A stretch of 7,996 nt of DNA from Desulfobacteraceae bacterium (lineage in GTDB: Bacteria > Desulfobacterota > Desulfobacteria > Desulfobacterales > SG8-13), in NCBI GenBank assembly GCA_029287875.1, contig JARFQH010000014.1, positions 1 through 7,996 on the forward strand. The letters are read 5' to 3'. Of the stretch, positions 1 to 7,447 are shown piece by piece. Both the position numbers and the translations under genes were made by a program. Position 1 is the first letter of the stretch, and every line of letters starts with the position of its first letter. The notes below the pieces were generated by a model, which saw nothing but the letters and a program-made list of their open reading frames with translations, made no database searches and was not told where the DNA came from.

Positions 1-293
1 AATTCCTCACCCCCGTAACGGACGGCAACATCGGATTTGCGCAACGACTTCTTCAGTAGTTCGGCCGTTTCCCTCAGGACGTAATCGCCGGCGAGATGCC
101 CCATGGTATCGTTGACTTTCTTGAAATGATCCAGGTCCGCCATGAGTAGTGTGAGCGGAAATTTATAGCGTTTAGCCCGGTACATTTCACCTTCTCCAAG
201 GGGGGTAAACCGGTTAAAAGCGTGGTTCATTTGCCTGATCTGGTGAGGGAATCGGTTGCATTCGCTCTGAGAGGATCCAACGCGAAGTGTCAT
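1..293 (-). CDS. Diguanylate cyclase (GGDEF domain), partial, 3' end beyond window
   Basis: About 97 codons are visible before the window edge cuts the gene. The product matches the front half of a GGDEF domain: the metal/GTP-binding stretch LMADLDHFKKVND, then TMGHLAGDYVL, and the signature GGEEF at the very edge (positions 1-14). GGEEF is an active-type signature in this family, so synthesis of c-di-GMP from two GTP is the expected activity, in the cytoplasm. The start chosen is ATG at 293, 6 bp after the stop of the upstream sensor gene and in the same frame, with no clear ribosome binding site. ATG at 230 (MNHAF) is an alternative. Oddly, the conserved N-terminal D-x-L-T-x-L motif is missing from this frame, but D-S-L-T can be read at 253-242 in the neighbouring frame. 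The 5' end may therefore be frameshifted and the gene may be a decayed part of a sensor-cyclase fusion. The domain identification is secure; the intactness is not. Confidence 0.82.
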   Translation of the reverse strand, partial: MTLRVGSSQSECNRFPHQIRQMNHAFNRFTPLGEGEMYRAKRYKFPLTLLMADLDHFKKVNDTMGHLAGDYVLRETAELLKKSLRKSDVAVRYGGEE

Positions 294-299
294 TAAGCA

Positions 300-1136
300 T
301 CAGTAATCTGTATCACTTCGCTCACTCCCAGACGTCGAAACGCTGCCGGCCTCATTTGTGAAAAAGTCGTCTTTGACTGCTGGATACAAATTCGAAATGA
401 TAAAGAGCATCTGGATTTCATCGACAAGGGCTTGCATGAGAATTGTTTCCTCTTTGTCCAGATGATCCAGAGGGAGGATGCAGGCCGCCACAATGGAAAG
501 GTTATCTTTAGCGTCGGTCACGATGACGCAGCCGGCGGCAGGTTTGCCCTCGACAATTGCCCTGTTACCGATGTGCGGGTTTGCGACCGGTTGGGTTTTG
601 CGAACTTCCCGATGCTCGACGATCATTCTGAGAGTTCGTCGGTCGACGATTCGGATCGTGACCCAATCGACGTTCATCATGCCCAGAATTTTGCCGCCAA
701 ACATGCCCATCAAATCCTTGAATTGCCGTCGGTTCTCGGGCAGCCGTTTCAATCCGGAGAATACGGAACGGATTTCCTGAAGTTGAACGTTGACGGTTCC
801 AATGTAGCGGAAGACGTCCGTGAGTCGGTCTGCCAGGACACTTCTATCAGCGGCAAGCCGCCGCAGTCTTTTTTTATAGGCGGAAACGGCAGTGCGGTAT
901 GCCCTGGAGGCCAGGTAGGCCAACGCAAACAAAAAAAGGATCAGGACCGCTTCGATGGCATTTTCTTCGAACACGAACCGATCGAACAGTGCAATTCTGC
1001 GGGGAACAAGAAAGGGTGTCGCGGCGATAAGCAACAACATTGAGCCGACGACAGCAAAAAAAACGGCCTTCAGGTATCTCAGCGTTTTGATGGGGTCTTT
1101 CGATACGATCGGTTGCTCTGTAAGTTTTGATTGCAT
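300..1136 (-). CDS. Membrane-anchored sensor protein with two TM helices and a GAF-like domain
   Basis: Counting from ATG at 1136, the product is 278 residues. It has two hydrophobic helices at about residues 22-44 and 59-79, a basic juxtamembrane segment followed by probable coiled coil (about 83-130), and a C-terminal alpha/beta region (about 140-250) that reads like a GAF sensor domain (VDWVTIRIVDRRTLRMIVEH ... CVIVTDAKDNLSIVAACILPL). The final 25 residues are polar and low in complexity. A TTG at 1163 would add nine residues; neither start has a convincing Shine-Dalgarno, and I prefer the ATG. The gene lies 86 bp after zwf and 6 bp before the GGDEF reading frame, in the same frame as it, with a TGA at 302-300 between them. 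In this architecture a GAF domain usually runs through a short helix directly into a GGDEF domain. This is therefore either the input half of a split diguanylate cyclase or the front of a broken single gene. The ligand is unknown, and the GAF assignment rests on pattern only. Confidence 0.72.
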   Translation of the reverse strand: MQSKLTEQPIVSKDPIKTLRYLKAVFFAVVGSMLLLIAATPFLVPRRIALFDRFVFEENAIEAVLILFLFALAYLASRAYRTAVSAYKKRLRRLAADRSVLADRLTDVFRYIGTVNVQLQEIRSVFSGLKRLPENRRQFKDLMGMFGGKILGMMNVDWVTIRIVDRRTLRMIVEHREVRKTQPVANPHIGNRAIVEGKPAAGCVIVTDAKDNLSIVAACILPLDHLDKEETILMQALVDEIQMLFIISNLYPAVKDDFFTNEAGSVSTSGSERSDTDY

Positions 1137-1222
1137 TTCAAGTCGTTTGTTCTTAGGCGGCAACGACGATACAATCTGTCCTGTTTATCCTGCGTTTGCG
1201 AAGCAGAATCCACCCTCCCTAT

Positions 1223-2779
1223 CTATTGATGCGGCACCGTTTTAACCTGGCAGGTTGCCGTGCCTTCGTCACATTCGAGCATCGTGGGCATCAACCAGCT
1301 GTGGCCGCCGCGGGCGATCAGGATGTCCGCGGCTTCAGGGCCCCAGGACCCGGCCTGGTAATTGGGAAAATCCGCCGGTTTGCTGTTTTCCCAGAAATCG
1401 AGAATCGGGCGGATCACCGACCAGGAACTCTCGGCCTGATCGGCTCGCATGAACAGGGTGGCATCGCCTTCCATTACGTCCAATAGCAGGGTTTCGTAAG
1501 CCTCCGGGGGCCTGGTTTTGAACGCCTCCTGGTAGTAAAACTGCATCATCACCTGGGACAGGCGCATACCCGGACCGGGATTCTTGGCTCTGAACCGCAG
1601 GAGAATTCCTTCTTCGGGTTGAATCGCGATCACCAGCCGGTTGGAAAGCCAATCGAGCAGCACCGTGGATGGAAATGTTTGGTGCGGAACCTGCCGAAAC
1701 TGAATGGATACCTCGGAAACCTTGGCTGGCAGACGTTTGCCGGTGCGTAGGTAAAAGGGGACATCCTGCCAGCGCCAGTTGTCGATAAAGAGTTTGACGG
1801 CGGCGAAGGTCTCCGTACAAGAATTTTCGGCCACGTCGGCTTCGCTGAGGTAGGCCGGGACCTGTTCACCCCCCATGAATCCTTCGCCGTACTGGCCGCG
1901 AACGGCATACTCGGGAACCCGGTCTTCGGGTATCTTGCGAATGGTGTGCAGGACGTCCACCTTTTTGTTGCGAACCTCGTTGGCTTCGAAAGAGGTGGGT
2001 GCCTCCATGGCGATCAAACACAGGACCTGCAATAGATGGTTCTGGATCATGTCCCGCAGGGCGCCGGCATGGTCGTAGTAATCACCGCGGTGGCCGACCC
2101 CCATGTTTTCGGCTACCGTGATCTGAACGTGATCGATGTAGTGCCGGTTCCAGATCGGCTCGAAAATGCTGTTGGCAAACCGGAAAGCGAGGATGTTTTG
2201 AACCGTCTCCTTGCCGAGGTAGTGCTCGATGCGAAAAATCTGGGATTCATCGAAGAGCTTGACCAGGCTGCGATTCAGCGCGCGAGCCGAATCCAGATCA
2301 TGGCCGAAGGGTTTTTCCACGACGATGCGGCAAGCTCGCCGGTCGCGATTGAGCTTTGCTTCCGCCAGACCCTGGGACAGGGTTTCGATCATGCGCGGTG
2401 GCACCGCCATGTAAAAGATGCGGTTGGCCTTGAGGCCCCATTGGTCCTCCTTTTGCGCAAGCTTCTCGGCGATGGCGGCGAAGGTTTTGGCCTGGCTGAA
2501 GTCGGCCTGCATGTAGGCGAAATGTTCGCTAAAGGCTTTCCATTGCTCTTTGCGGGTCTGGCCGCGCCGCGAAAAGCCGTCGACGCCCTCATGCAGGTGT
2601 TTGACAAAACGTTCGTTGCTCATTTTGGCGCGGTCCAGTCCCAGAACCCAGAACTTCTCCGGCAGCCAGTGATCCAGAAACAGGTTGTAGAGAGCCGGCA
2701 CGAGCTTGCGCCAGGTCAAATCACCGGCGCCGCCGAAGATCACGAAGATGCCGGCATCGGGACGGGTTTCTTTCTGCAT
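1223..2779 (-). CDS. zwf: Glucose-6-phosphate 1-dehydrogenase
   Basis: The 518-residue product has the usual family length and oxidises glucose-6-phosphate to 6-phosphogluconolactone with NAD(P)+, the entry step of the oxidative pentose phosphate (or Entner-Doudoroff) route in the cytoplasm. The N-terminal Rossmann motif GGAGDLTWRK is at residues 16-25, VVEKPFG at 153-159, the substrate-binding signature RIEHYLGKE at 183-191, and the region with the likely catalytic histidine, YYDHAGALRDMIQNH, at 234-248. The C-terminal part (FYLRTGKRL, LLDVMEGDATLFMRADQAE) is complete. The usual Asp in RIDHYLGKE is Glu here (E185). The ATG at 2779 is preceded by GAGGAGG four bases away, a strong site that fixes the start. 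It lies 71 bp downstream of the small secreted coiled-coil gene and is probably co-transcribed with it and the phosphorylase. No 6-phosphogluconolactonase or 6-phosphogluconate dehydrogenase gene is adjacent in this window. Confidence 0.98.
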   Translation of the reverse strand: MQKETRPDAGIFVIFGGAGDLTWRKLVPALYNLFLDHWLPEKFWVLGLDRAKMSNERFVKHLHEGVDGFSRRGQTRKEQWKAFSEHFAYMQADFSQAKTFAAIAEKLAQKEDQWGLKANRIFYMAVPPRMIETLSQGLAEAKLNRDRRACRIVVEKPFGHDLDSARALNRSLVKLFDESQIFRIEHYLGKETVQNILAFRFANSIFEPIWNRHYIDHVQITVAENMGVGHRGDYYDHAGALRDMIQNHLLQVLCLIAMEAPTSFEANEVRNKKVDVLHTIRKIPEDRVPEYAVRGQYGEGFMGGEQVPAYLSEADVAENSCTETFAAVKLFIDNWRWQDVPFYLRTGKRLPAKVSEVSIQFRQVPHQTFPSTVLLDWLSNRLVIAIQPEEGILLRFRAKNPGPGMRLSQVMMQFYYQEAFKTRPPEAYETLLLDVMEGDATLFMRADQAESSWSVIRPILDFWENSKPADFPNYQAGSWGPEAADILIARGGHSWLMPTMLECDEGTATCQVKTVPHQ

Positions 2780-2783
2780 AGCG

Positions 2784-2790
2784 CCTCCTC
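2784..2790 (-). promoter_or_regulatory. Ribosome binding site of zwf
   Basis: The minus-strand sequence GAGGAGG lies four bases before the ATG at 2779 and fixes the translation start of glucose-6-phosphate dehydrogenase. Confidence 0.85.
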
Positions 2791-2850
2791 TGAAAGGTCC
2801 AAGAAGTTATTGCTTTGTCGGTATTGTTCCTACACGGGTGCCTGCGCTGT

Positions 2851-3312
2851 TTAGAACTCCTTGGTGGCTTTATCAAATGCATCGTACAGCTCATGGTAGC
2901 TTTTTAAAAATCCGGTCTTAACATCTTCCCATGCGTTGCGGGAGCTGTGCTTCAGACCGCCGTACCACTCGGCGGCGACGGTGCGCTGTTTCTGGAGCGC
3001 CGTCAAGGATTCCCTGGCTTTCGTGCGCGCGGATTGATCCATCTGGTCCCATTTTTGGCTGAGTTGGGATTGCAGCCCGTCGATGCGGGTGTCAAGGTCA
3101 TCGAGGGCTTCCTTGGCCTTCTTGACCGCTTCATCCCGCTGATCGGCCGTATAGCTGCTTATGGCCTGAAGCGCTTGCGCCGTCTTCTCTTTGACCTCTT
3201 TGGCCGTCGTCTTTTCCGCCGCAGTCTGGGCCGCGGTGCCAATCGACCCCAGGGCAAAGAAGAGCACCGTGATCAACACTAGTCTTGCTGTTGCTGATTT
3301 CTGAGTTTTCAT
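2851..3312 (-). CDS. Secreted coiled-coil protein, sll1863-family-like stress response protein
   Basis: The 153-residue product starts with a basic n-region and hydrophobic core (TARLVLITVLFFALGSIGTA), reading as a cleavable signal peptide with cleavage near residue 28, so the mature protein is probably periplasmic or envelope-associated. The rest is almost wholly helical and charged. It has heptad-like stretches at about residues 40-120 (YTADQRDEAVKKAKEALDD, IDGLQSQLSQKWDQMDQ) and a C-terminal block EWYGGLKHSSRNAWEDVKTGF. That layout resembles proteins annotated as sll1863-family stress response proteins; I recognise this by pattern, and the biochemical function of the family is not well defined. 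The ATG at 3312 has AAGGAG 11 bases upstream, a rather long spacing. It sits 54 bp after the phosphorylase stop and 71 bp before zwf, probably in the same transcript. This would link it to stress or stationary-phase use of stored glucan, which is inference only. Confidence 0.82.
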   Translation of the reverse strand: MKTQKSATARLVLITVLFFALGSIGTAAQTAAEKTTAKEVKEKTAQALQAISSYTADQRDEAVKKAKEALDDLDTRIDGLQSQLSQKWDQMDQSARTKARESLTALQKQRTVAAEWYGGLKHSSRNAWEDVKTGFLKSYHELYDAFDKATKEF

Positions 3313-3366
3313 TTTTCCGCTAGCTCCTTTCCATTTTTTTTGATTGAAGTTTTACCTTGTTAACAT

Positions 3367-5889
3367 TTATCGATACCAGAGGATGAGGTTCGCCTCGACG
3401 GGCACAAGGGCCCCCTCCAATGCCGGAATGATGCGCGGGGTGTAGTCGCCGGCCGGCTTTCGCGCCGGTATGCGGGCGCTGTAAGAATACCCCGGCGCAG
3501 GATTCGAAACCTCCCCGCCTTGGATCATCGGGTGGATATCCGGTTCTTCTCCCTCCCGAATCTCTGCACAGAGTTGAACCCGGATGGCGTCCGGCTTGAG
3601 ACCCGGCAGGAAAACCGGCACCTTGAACGTAAAGTGGCCCTCATCTTCCTGAATCTCGAGGTTGCCGAAACCCAGCTGGGGCCAGCGGGCTTCCAGGGCC
3701 TTGCGCCGCTGGCAGAGGAGGACCGCCTTATTGGCCCGATCGGCAGTGCGATCGCGGTAGGCCAGAGCGGCCGGCAAATAAAAGCGTTCCACGTATTCGC
3801 GGACCATGCGGTTGGTGCTGAATTGCGGCGTCAGTTCGGCCATGCTCGCCCGCATTCGTTGCACCCAGGCCCTGGGTATGCCGTCAAAACCTCTATCGTA
3901 GAAATCCGGGATCACCTCCTGCTCCAACAGGCGGTAGAGTTGTTCGGCCTCTTGGGCATCCCAGGCCGGGTCTTCCCCATGTTCCCGGCCGTCTCCAATG
4001 GACCAGCCCACCTCCGGCCGGTAGGCCTCGGCCCACCAGCCGTCCAGCTCCGAGAGGTTCAGGCCGCCGTTGACCAGTACCTTCATGCCGCTCGTACCAC
4101 TGGCCTCCCACGGCCGGCGCGGCGTATTGATCCATAGATCGACTCCCTGCACCAGGCGCTCTGCCAGTGCCATGTCGTAATCCGCAAGGAAAACGACGCG
4201 CGATCGGATGTCCGCCCGACGAATGAAGTCGGACCAGGCCTGGAAAAGGGCCTTGCCGGTCGCGTCTTGAGGGTGAGCCTTGCCGGCGATGACGAGTTGG
4301 GCCGGACGCTCGGTATTCTGCAGCAGGCGAACCAAACGCTCCGGGTCGTGCAGCAGGAGGTTGGGACGTTTGTAAGCGGCGAACCGGCGGGCAAATCCCA
4401 TGGTGAAGATGTTGGAATCAAGATATTTTTCGGCTTCGAGAGACTCTCTTTTGGCCGTCCCCAAGGCCTCGAGCTGTCGGACGAGCCGCTCGCGCGCATA
4501 TCGAACGAGCTTGCGGCAGCCCTCGTTGCGAAAAGCCCAGAGGGTTTCATCCGGCACTTCCTTGATAGCGGCTTCGATAACGCTCATGTCACCCGTCCAG
4601 CGCTTTTTGCCGCAGGCTTCTTGCCAGAGCTCATCGGCTGCGGCAGAATCCCAGGAAGGCACATGCACGCCGTTGGTGACATGGGTGACCGGGACCTCCG
4701 GATGCGGCCAGCGAGGAAAAAGGGGCTGGAAAATACGACGGCTGACCTCGCCGTGAAGTCGACTGACGCCGTTGACCCGACCCGCACCTCGAATCGCCAG
4801 GTAGGCCATGTTGAAGGGTTCCGTCGCGTCGTTCGGATCCCGGCGTCCAAGGGCCAGCAGCCCGTCGAGCCAGATGCCGAGCTGTTCGGCATATGTTTCC
4901 AGGTACTGGGCCGTGAGGGAAGGGGAGAAGCGGTCGAAACCGGCCTCTACCGGCGTATGGGTGGTGAAGATGTTGCCGGCCCGTGTCGCGGTCAGCGCCA
5001 CTTCAAAGGACTGTCCGGTGTCCTCCATGCACGATCGCGCTCTTTCGAGGACCGCCAGCGCCGCGTGGCCCTCGTTGAGGTGGCAGACCTCGGCCTTGAT
5101 GCCGAGCAGCCGCAGCAGGTGCCAGCCGCCGATGCCGAGCGCAATCTCTTGCTGCAGCCGCAACTCCGGCCCGCCGCCGTACAACTCGGCCGTAATGCAC
5201 TGGTCGGCGGGGCTGTTGGCCGGGTCGTTGCTGTCTAAAAGGTACAGCCGCACCCGTCCCACCTTGGCTTCCCACAACCGGAATCGCACTTTGCGGCCGG
5301 GGAAGTCCAATGCCATTCGCAGCCACTCGCCCTCCGAATCCCGCACGGGCAGGATCGGCAGCTGGCTGGGGTCATTGTACGGGTAGAACTCGGTCTGAGC
5401 ACCCCCGGCATCGATCACCTGGCGAAAGTAGCCCTGCTGATACAGCAGACCGATGCCGACAATCGGCACTCCGAGGTCGCTGGCCGTCTTGAGGTGGTCC
5501 CCCGCCAGGATGCCGAGACCCCCGGAGTAGATGGGAAGGGCCTCGCTCAGGCCGAATTCCATGCTGAAATACGCAACGGTCATTGGAGAAGCGGCGTGGG
5601 CTTCCGAATACCAGCTGGACCCTTCCAACGCCTTGTGGTGTTCTGTGAGGTGCTTGTCGACCTGCTTCCGGAAAGCCGGCTCCTGGGCCAGGGTTTTGAG
5701 GCGGGCGGAGGAAACCGACTGCAAAATGAGCCACGGGTTGCGGGTCAGGTTCCACAATTCGGGATCGATGCGCTCCCAGAGAGGATCGGTCGTATGGCTC
5801 CAGGACCAGCGCAGGTCCAGACCCAATTCGGCCAGTCCCTCGAGCCCTTCCGGCATCGGGGGAACGAGATAATAGTTTGAAATCGCCAT
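3367..5889 (-). CDS. glgP: Alpha-glucan (glycogen/maltodextrin) phosphorylase, GT35, DUF3417 type
   Basis: The 840-residue enzyme is expected to cleave alpha-1,4-glucans with phosphate to release glucose-1-phosphate, using pyridoxal phosphate, in the cytoplasm. The N-terminus (residues 10-60, PEGLEGLAELGLDLRWSWSH ... NPWLILQSVS) is the DUF3417 domain found in the shorter bacterial/archaeal phosphorylases. Core GT35 landmarks are AYFSMEFGLSEALPIYSGGLG (106-126), HLNEGHAAL (270-278), HTPVEAGFDRF (311-321), and the PLP site EASGTSGMK with the probable Schiff-base Lys at 603, followed by NGGLNLSELDGWW. About 100 beta-rich residues follow the catalytic core. The ATG at 5889 is preceded by AAGGAGG five bases away, which settles the start. 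It heads a co-directional group with the secreted coiled-coil gene and zwf, suggesting a route from stored glucan through glucose-6-phosphate to NADPH; the phosphoglucomutase needed between them is not in the window. Glycogen versus maltodextrin preference cannot be told from sequence, so the symbol follows the family. Confidence 0.97.
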   Translation of the reverse strand: MAISNYYLVPPMPEGLEGLAELGLDLRWSWSHTTDPLWERIDPELWNLTRNPWLILQSVSSARLKTLAQEPAFRKQVDKHLTEHHKALEGSSWYSEAHAASPMTVAYFSMEFGLSEALPIYSGGLGILAGDHLKTASDLGVPIVGIGLLYQQGYFRQVIDAGGAQTEFYPYNDPSQLPILPVRDSEGEWLRMALDFPGRKVRFRLWEAKVGRVRLYLLDSNDPANSPADQCITAELYGGGPELRLQQEIALGIGGWHLLRLLGIKAEVCHLNEGHAALAVLERARSCMEDTGQSFEVALTATRAGNIFTTHTPVEAGFDRFSPSLTAQYLETYAEQLGIWLDGLLALGRRDPNDATEPFNMAYLAIRGAGRVNGVSRLHGEVSRRIFQPLFPRWPHPEVPVTHVTNGVHVPSWDSAAADELWQEACGKKRWTGDMSVIEAAIKEVPDETLWAFRNEGCRKLVRYARERLVRQLEALGTAKRESLEAEKYLDSNIFTMGFARRFAAYKRPNLLLHDPERLVRLLQNTERPAQLVIAGKAHPQDATGKALFQAWSDFIRRADIRSRVVFLADYDMALAERLVQGVDLWINTPRRPWEASGTSGMKVLVNGGLNLSELDGWWAEAYRPEVGWSIGDGREHGEDPAWDAQEAEQLYRLLEQEVIPDFYDRGFDGIPRAWVQRMRASMAELTPQFSTNRMVREYVERFYLPAALAYRDRTADRANKAVLLCQRRKALEARWPQLGFGNLEIQEDEGHFTFKVPVFLPGLKPDAIRVQLCAEIREGEEPDIHPMIQGGEVSNPAPGYSYSARIPARKPAGDYTPRIIPALEGALVPVEANLILWYR

Positions 5890-5894
5890 ACGGG

Positions 5895-5901
5895 CCTCCT
5901 T
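5895..5901 (-). promoter_or_regulatory. Ribosome binding site of the glucan phosphorylase gene
   Basis: The minus-strand sequence AAGGAGG lies five bases before the ATG at 5889. It is a near-perfect anti-16S match at ideal spacing and is the strongest site in the window together with the one before zwf. Confidence 0.85.
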
Positions 5902-5929
5902 TTCTCCTCATTACCCGCTCGTTGGCTGT

Positions 5930-6064
5930 CTATACTATGGCGCGGACGGCGTCCCGTTTTTGCTCCGAGGCATTGTAGATGCCCAATGCCCAACCCGGAA
6001 GCGCCGTGATGAGGACCAGAAGGTACAAACGAGTCTTGAGGCTCGCGAAATGTGAGATCTTCAT
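5930..6064 (-). pseudogene. Orphan N-terminal fragment of a membrane sensor protein (44 residues)
   Basis: A short reading frame from ATG at 6064 to TAG at 5930 encodes 44 residues. It has a basic start (SLKTRLYL), one hydrophobic helix (about residues 12-30, LYLLVLITALPGWALGIY), and then NASEQKRDAV. The pattern of a TRL-type basic run, a Leu/Val-rich helix containing Pro, a Tyr, and then an E-Q-K/R-R segment is typical of the extreme N-terminus of sensor histidine kinases and sensor diguanylate cyclases, just before their periplasmic domain. Nothing recognisable follows: the frame stops, and the phosphorylase start lies only 40 bp further on. No strong Shine-Dalgarno is visible (CGGGG seven bases upstream at best). 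I read it as the remnant of a deleted sensor gene. It could instead be a small membrane protein or a leader for the phosphorylase gene. Confidence 0.45.
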
Positions 6065-6203
6065 CGGTACCCCGATGTCATAAATCCTCTGGGATCAAAC
6101 CATTGCCGGGCGGAGTAAAATCAAAACGGAACCATAATCAATTGAAAGGTAAAAGCGAAGTCCGTAAATAATCTCAGGATTCCAAACCCTGCCTGCGAAC
6201 ACG

Positions 6204-7184
6204 TCACCGTTCTTGAGAGCTGAAAAAACCTACCAGACTTTTTACCACTTCTGCCATGAAGTCCAGATCCAGTTTGTCCATCGTATCGGAGGGCAAGTGA
6301 TAGTGAGGATTACGAAAAAAGGCCGAATCGGTGACCATCACGGCCGGAAATCCTTTGTCCCAGAATGAGGCGTGGTCGCTGAGCCTCACCGCCGGCAATA
6401 TCCACCCGTCGAGAGGAACGCTCAGCGAGACAACCGGAAGTCCTGGATTCTGGTGGAAACTCTTAACGAGCTTGCGGGAAAAGGATCTTGAACCGAAGTT
6501 ACCCACGATGCCGATGAAATTTCCCTCTTTGGGGTAGCCGAAAAACGTCAGCGGGAAGGGGTAGTGTTGGCAGCCCGGTTCATTGCAGGTGTACCCCACC
6601 ATTTCAAGACAGATCATGCCATCCAGCGAAAGCTTTTCCCGCTTGGCTTTGGCGGCATAAATCCGGCTGCCCATAAAGCGTGTGCCATAAACCGGCGGTT
6701 CTTCAAGCGCAAAAGCAACGAAGGTGACTTTCAAATCGAGAGACTGGCTCCCAGCCATTGCCTGCAACTCCCGGGCGGTCTCCAGCAAAACCGCCACGGC
6801 ACTCGCGTTGTCGTCGGCGCCCACGGTCCCAGTCACCGAGTCGTAATGAGCTCCTACCAGATAGTGATGTGACGGTTTGCTGCCAACAGACAACTCGGCC
6901 ACCACGTTGGACACCGACATCTCGCGATAGGAGTACGGTTCGTGGCGAACCGGTATTTGGATGCTCTCGAAGAAGGAATAAATAAAGTCGGCTGTCCTGC
7001 GAAGGTTATTGGGATGTCGGACGCTGCGCTCACCGATGCTGCGTGTCATCATAACCAGGTGATCATGCAGGCGGCCTTTAATTTGTTGAAGGTCCATCGC
7101 GTCGATTTCCTGATGTGTATGCCCATTCGTCGGCGAACCAGCGAACACCGCCAGCACCGCCACTAAGAGGCCAAACCATTTCAC
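6204..7184 (-). CDS. Secreted M28-family zinc metallopeptidase (aminopeptidase-like)
   Basis: The 326-residue product begins with a signal peptide (MKWFGLLVAVLAVFAGSPTN), so it is exported to the periplasm or outside. The M28 di-zinc site is complete. His113 and Asp115 lie in GAHYDS. The bridging Asp124 lies in GADDNAS. The general base and metal ligand Glu161-Glu162 lie in FALEEPP. Glu194 lies in CLEMVGY, and His296 lies in HYHLPSDT. In the Aeromonas aminopeptidase the residue corresponding to Glu194 is Asp; Glu also occurs among M28 relatives. These features predict removal of N-terminal residues from peptides; the exact substrate is unknown, and glutaminyl-cyclase-like members share the fold. 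The start is a GTG at 7184, preceded by only a weak purine-rich GGTGGTG; it is preferred because it gives an intact signal peptide. CNEPGC at 200-205 could form a disulphide. The gene stands alone, about 140 bp upstream of the sensor-like fragment, and has no clear functional link to the glucan genes. Confidence 0.95.
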   Translation of the reverse strand: MKWFGLLVAVLAVFAGSPTNGHTHQEIDAMDLQQIKGRLHDHLVMMTRSIGERSVRHPNNLRRTADFIYSFFESIQIPVRHEPYSYREMSVSNVVAELSVGSKPSHHYLVGAHYDSVTGTVGADDNASAVAVLLETARELQAMAGSQSLDLKVTFVAFALEEPPVYGTRFMGSRIYAAKAKREKLSLDGMICLEMVGYTCNEPGCQHYPFPLTFFGYPKEGNFIGIVGNFGSRSFSRKLVKSFHQNPGLPVVSLSVPLDGWILPAVRLSDHASFWDKGFPAVMVTDSAFFRNPHYHLPSDTMDKLDLDFMAEVVKSLVGFFSSQER

Positions 7185-7374
7185 CCGTCACCACCCTGAA
7201 TTGAGCCGTTTTCGATAGATTCGGCATATTAGATTTGTATATCATGATCACGTGCTTGAAACGATAACTTCTTTCGATTGAGAGTATTGCGTTTGTATGG
7301 GTCAAAGCGAGTTTTTGTGCGGTACCGTGTTCATAATTGCATATCAATCGCGTATTTCCTATCGGTTTTTATCG

Positions 7375-7403
7375 TCGTCAGTCCTTTCACGAGATGCTAT
7401 AAT
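7375..7403 (+). promoter_or_regulatory. Possible plus-strand sigma-70 promoter with extended -10
   Basis: TGcTATAAT (7395-7403) is a perfect -10 hexamer with the TGn extension. TCGTCA sits 17 bases upstream as a 4-of-6 match to the -35. Transcription would run rightwards, opposite to all confident genes, into a 15-codon frame at 7425-7472. That frame overlaps, through GTGA, a 60-codon frame preceded by AAGGAG, and the transcript would be antisense to the small gene at 7448-7821. This is a motif match only. Confidence 0.3.
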
Positions 7404-7447
7404 TCCCTTGATTACGACGAAAAAATGACAATTCTTTATCATGAAAT

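Larger units (their letters stand above)
5890..6203 (-). other. Intergenic region between the M28 peptidase and the phosphorylase
   Basis: These 314 bases contain the 44-residue sensor-like fragment and little else that can be supported. No strong Rho-independent terminator follows the peptidase stop at 6204. Only a weak sigma-70-like match (TTGATT, 16 bases, TTTACT on the minus strand) can be found around 6110-6145. A promoter for the phosphorylase group is expected here but cannot be fixed by eye. Confidence 0.5.

Noticed and set aside
300..302. TGA between sensor and cyclase frames as a selenocysteine codon giving one continuous protein
   Set aside because: No SECIS-like hairpin is evident just downstream, the surrounding residues do not resemble a redox site, and the D-S-L-T motif lies in another frame, so read-through would not restore a normal GGDEF domain.
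1180..1195. TCCTGTTTATCCTG motif, resembling short repeats seen in some bacterial genomes
   Set aside because: Only about one and a half units are present here; no array can be claimed from this window.
1137..1222. GGGAGGGTGG followed by a GTG frame of about 45 codons after the zwf stop
   Set aside because: The product is basic and low in complexity, overlaps the sensor gene out of frame, and has no protein-like pattern; the purine run is probably coincidental.
2036..2854. Long (272-codon) plus-strand frame opposite zwf, and similar long frames opposite the phosphorylase
   Set aside because: These are mirror frames of GC-rich coding sequence; the opposite strand encodes unmistakable full-length enzymes.
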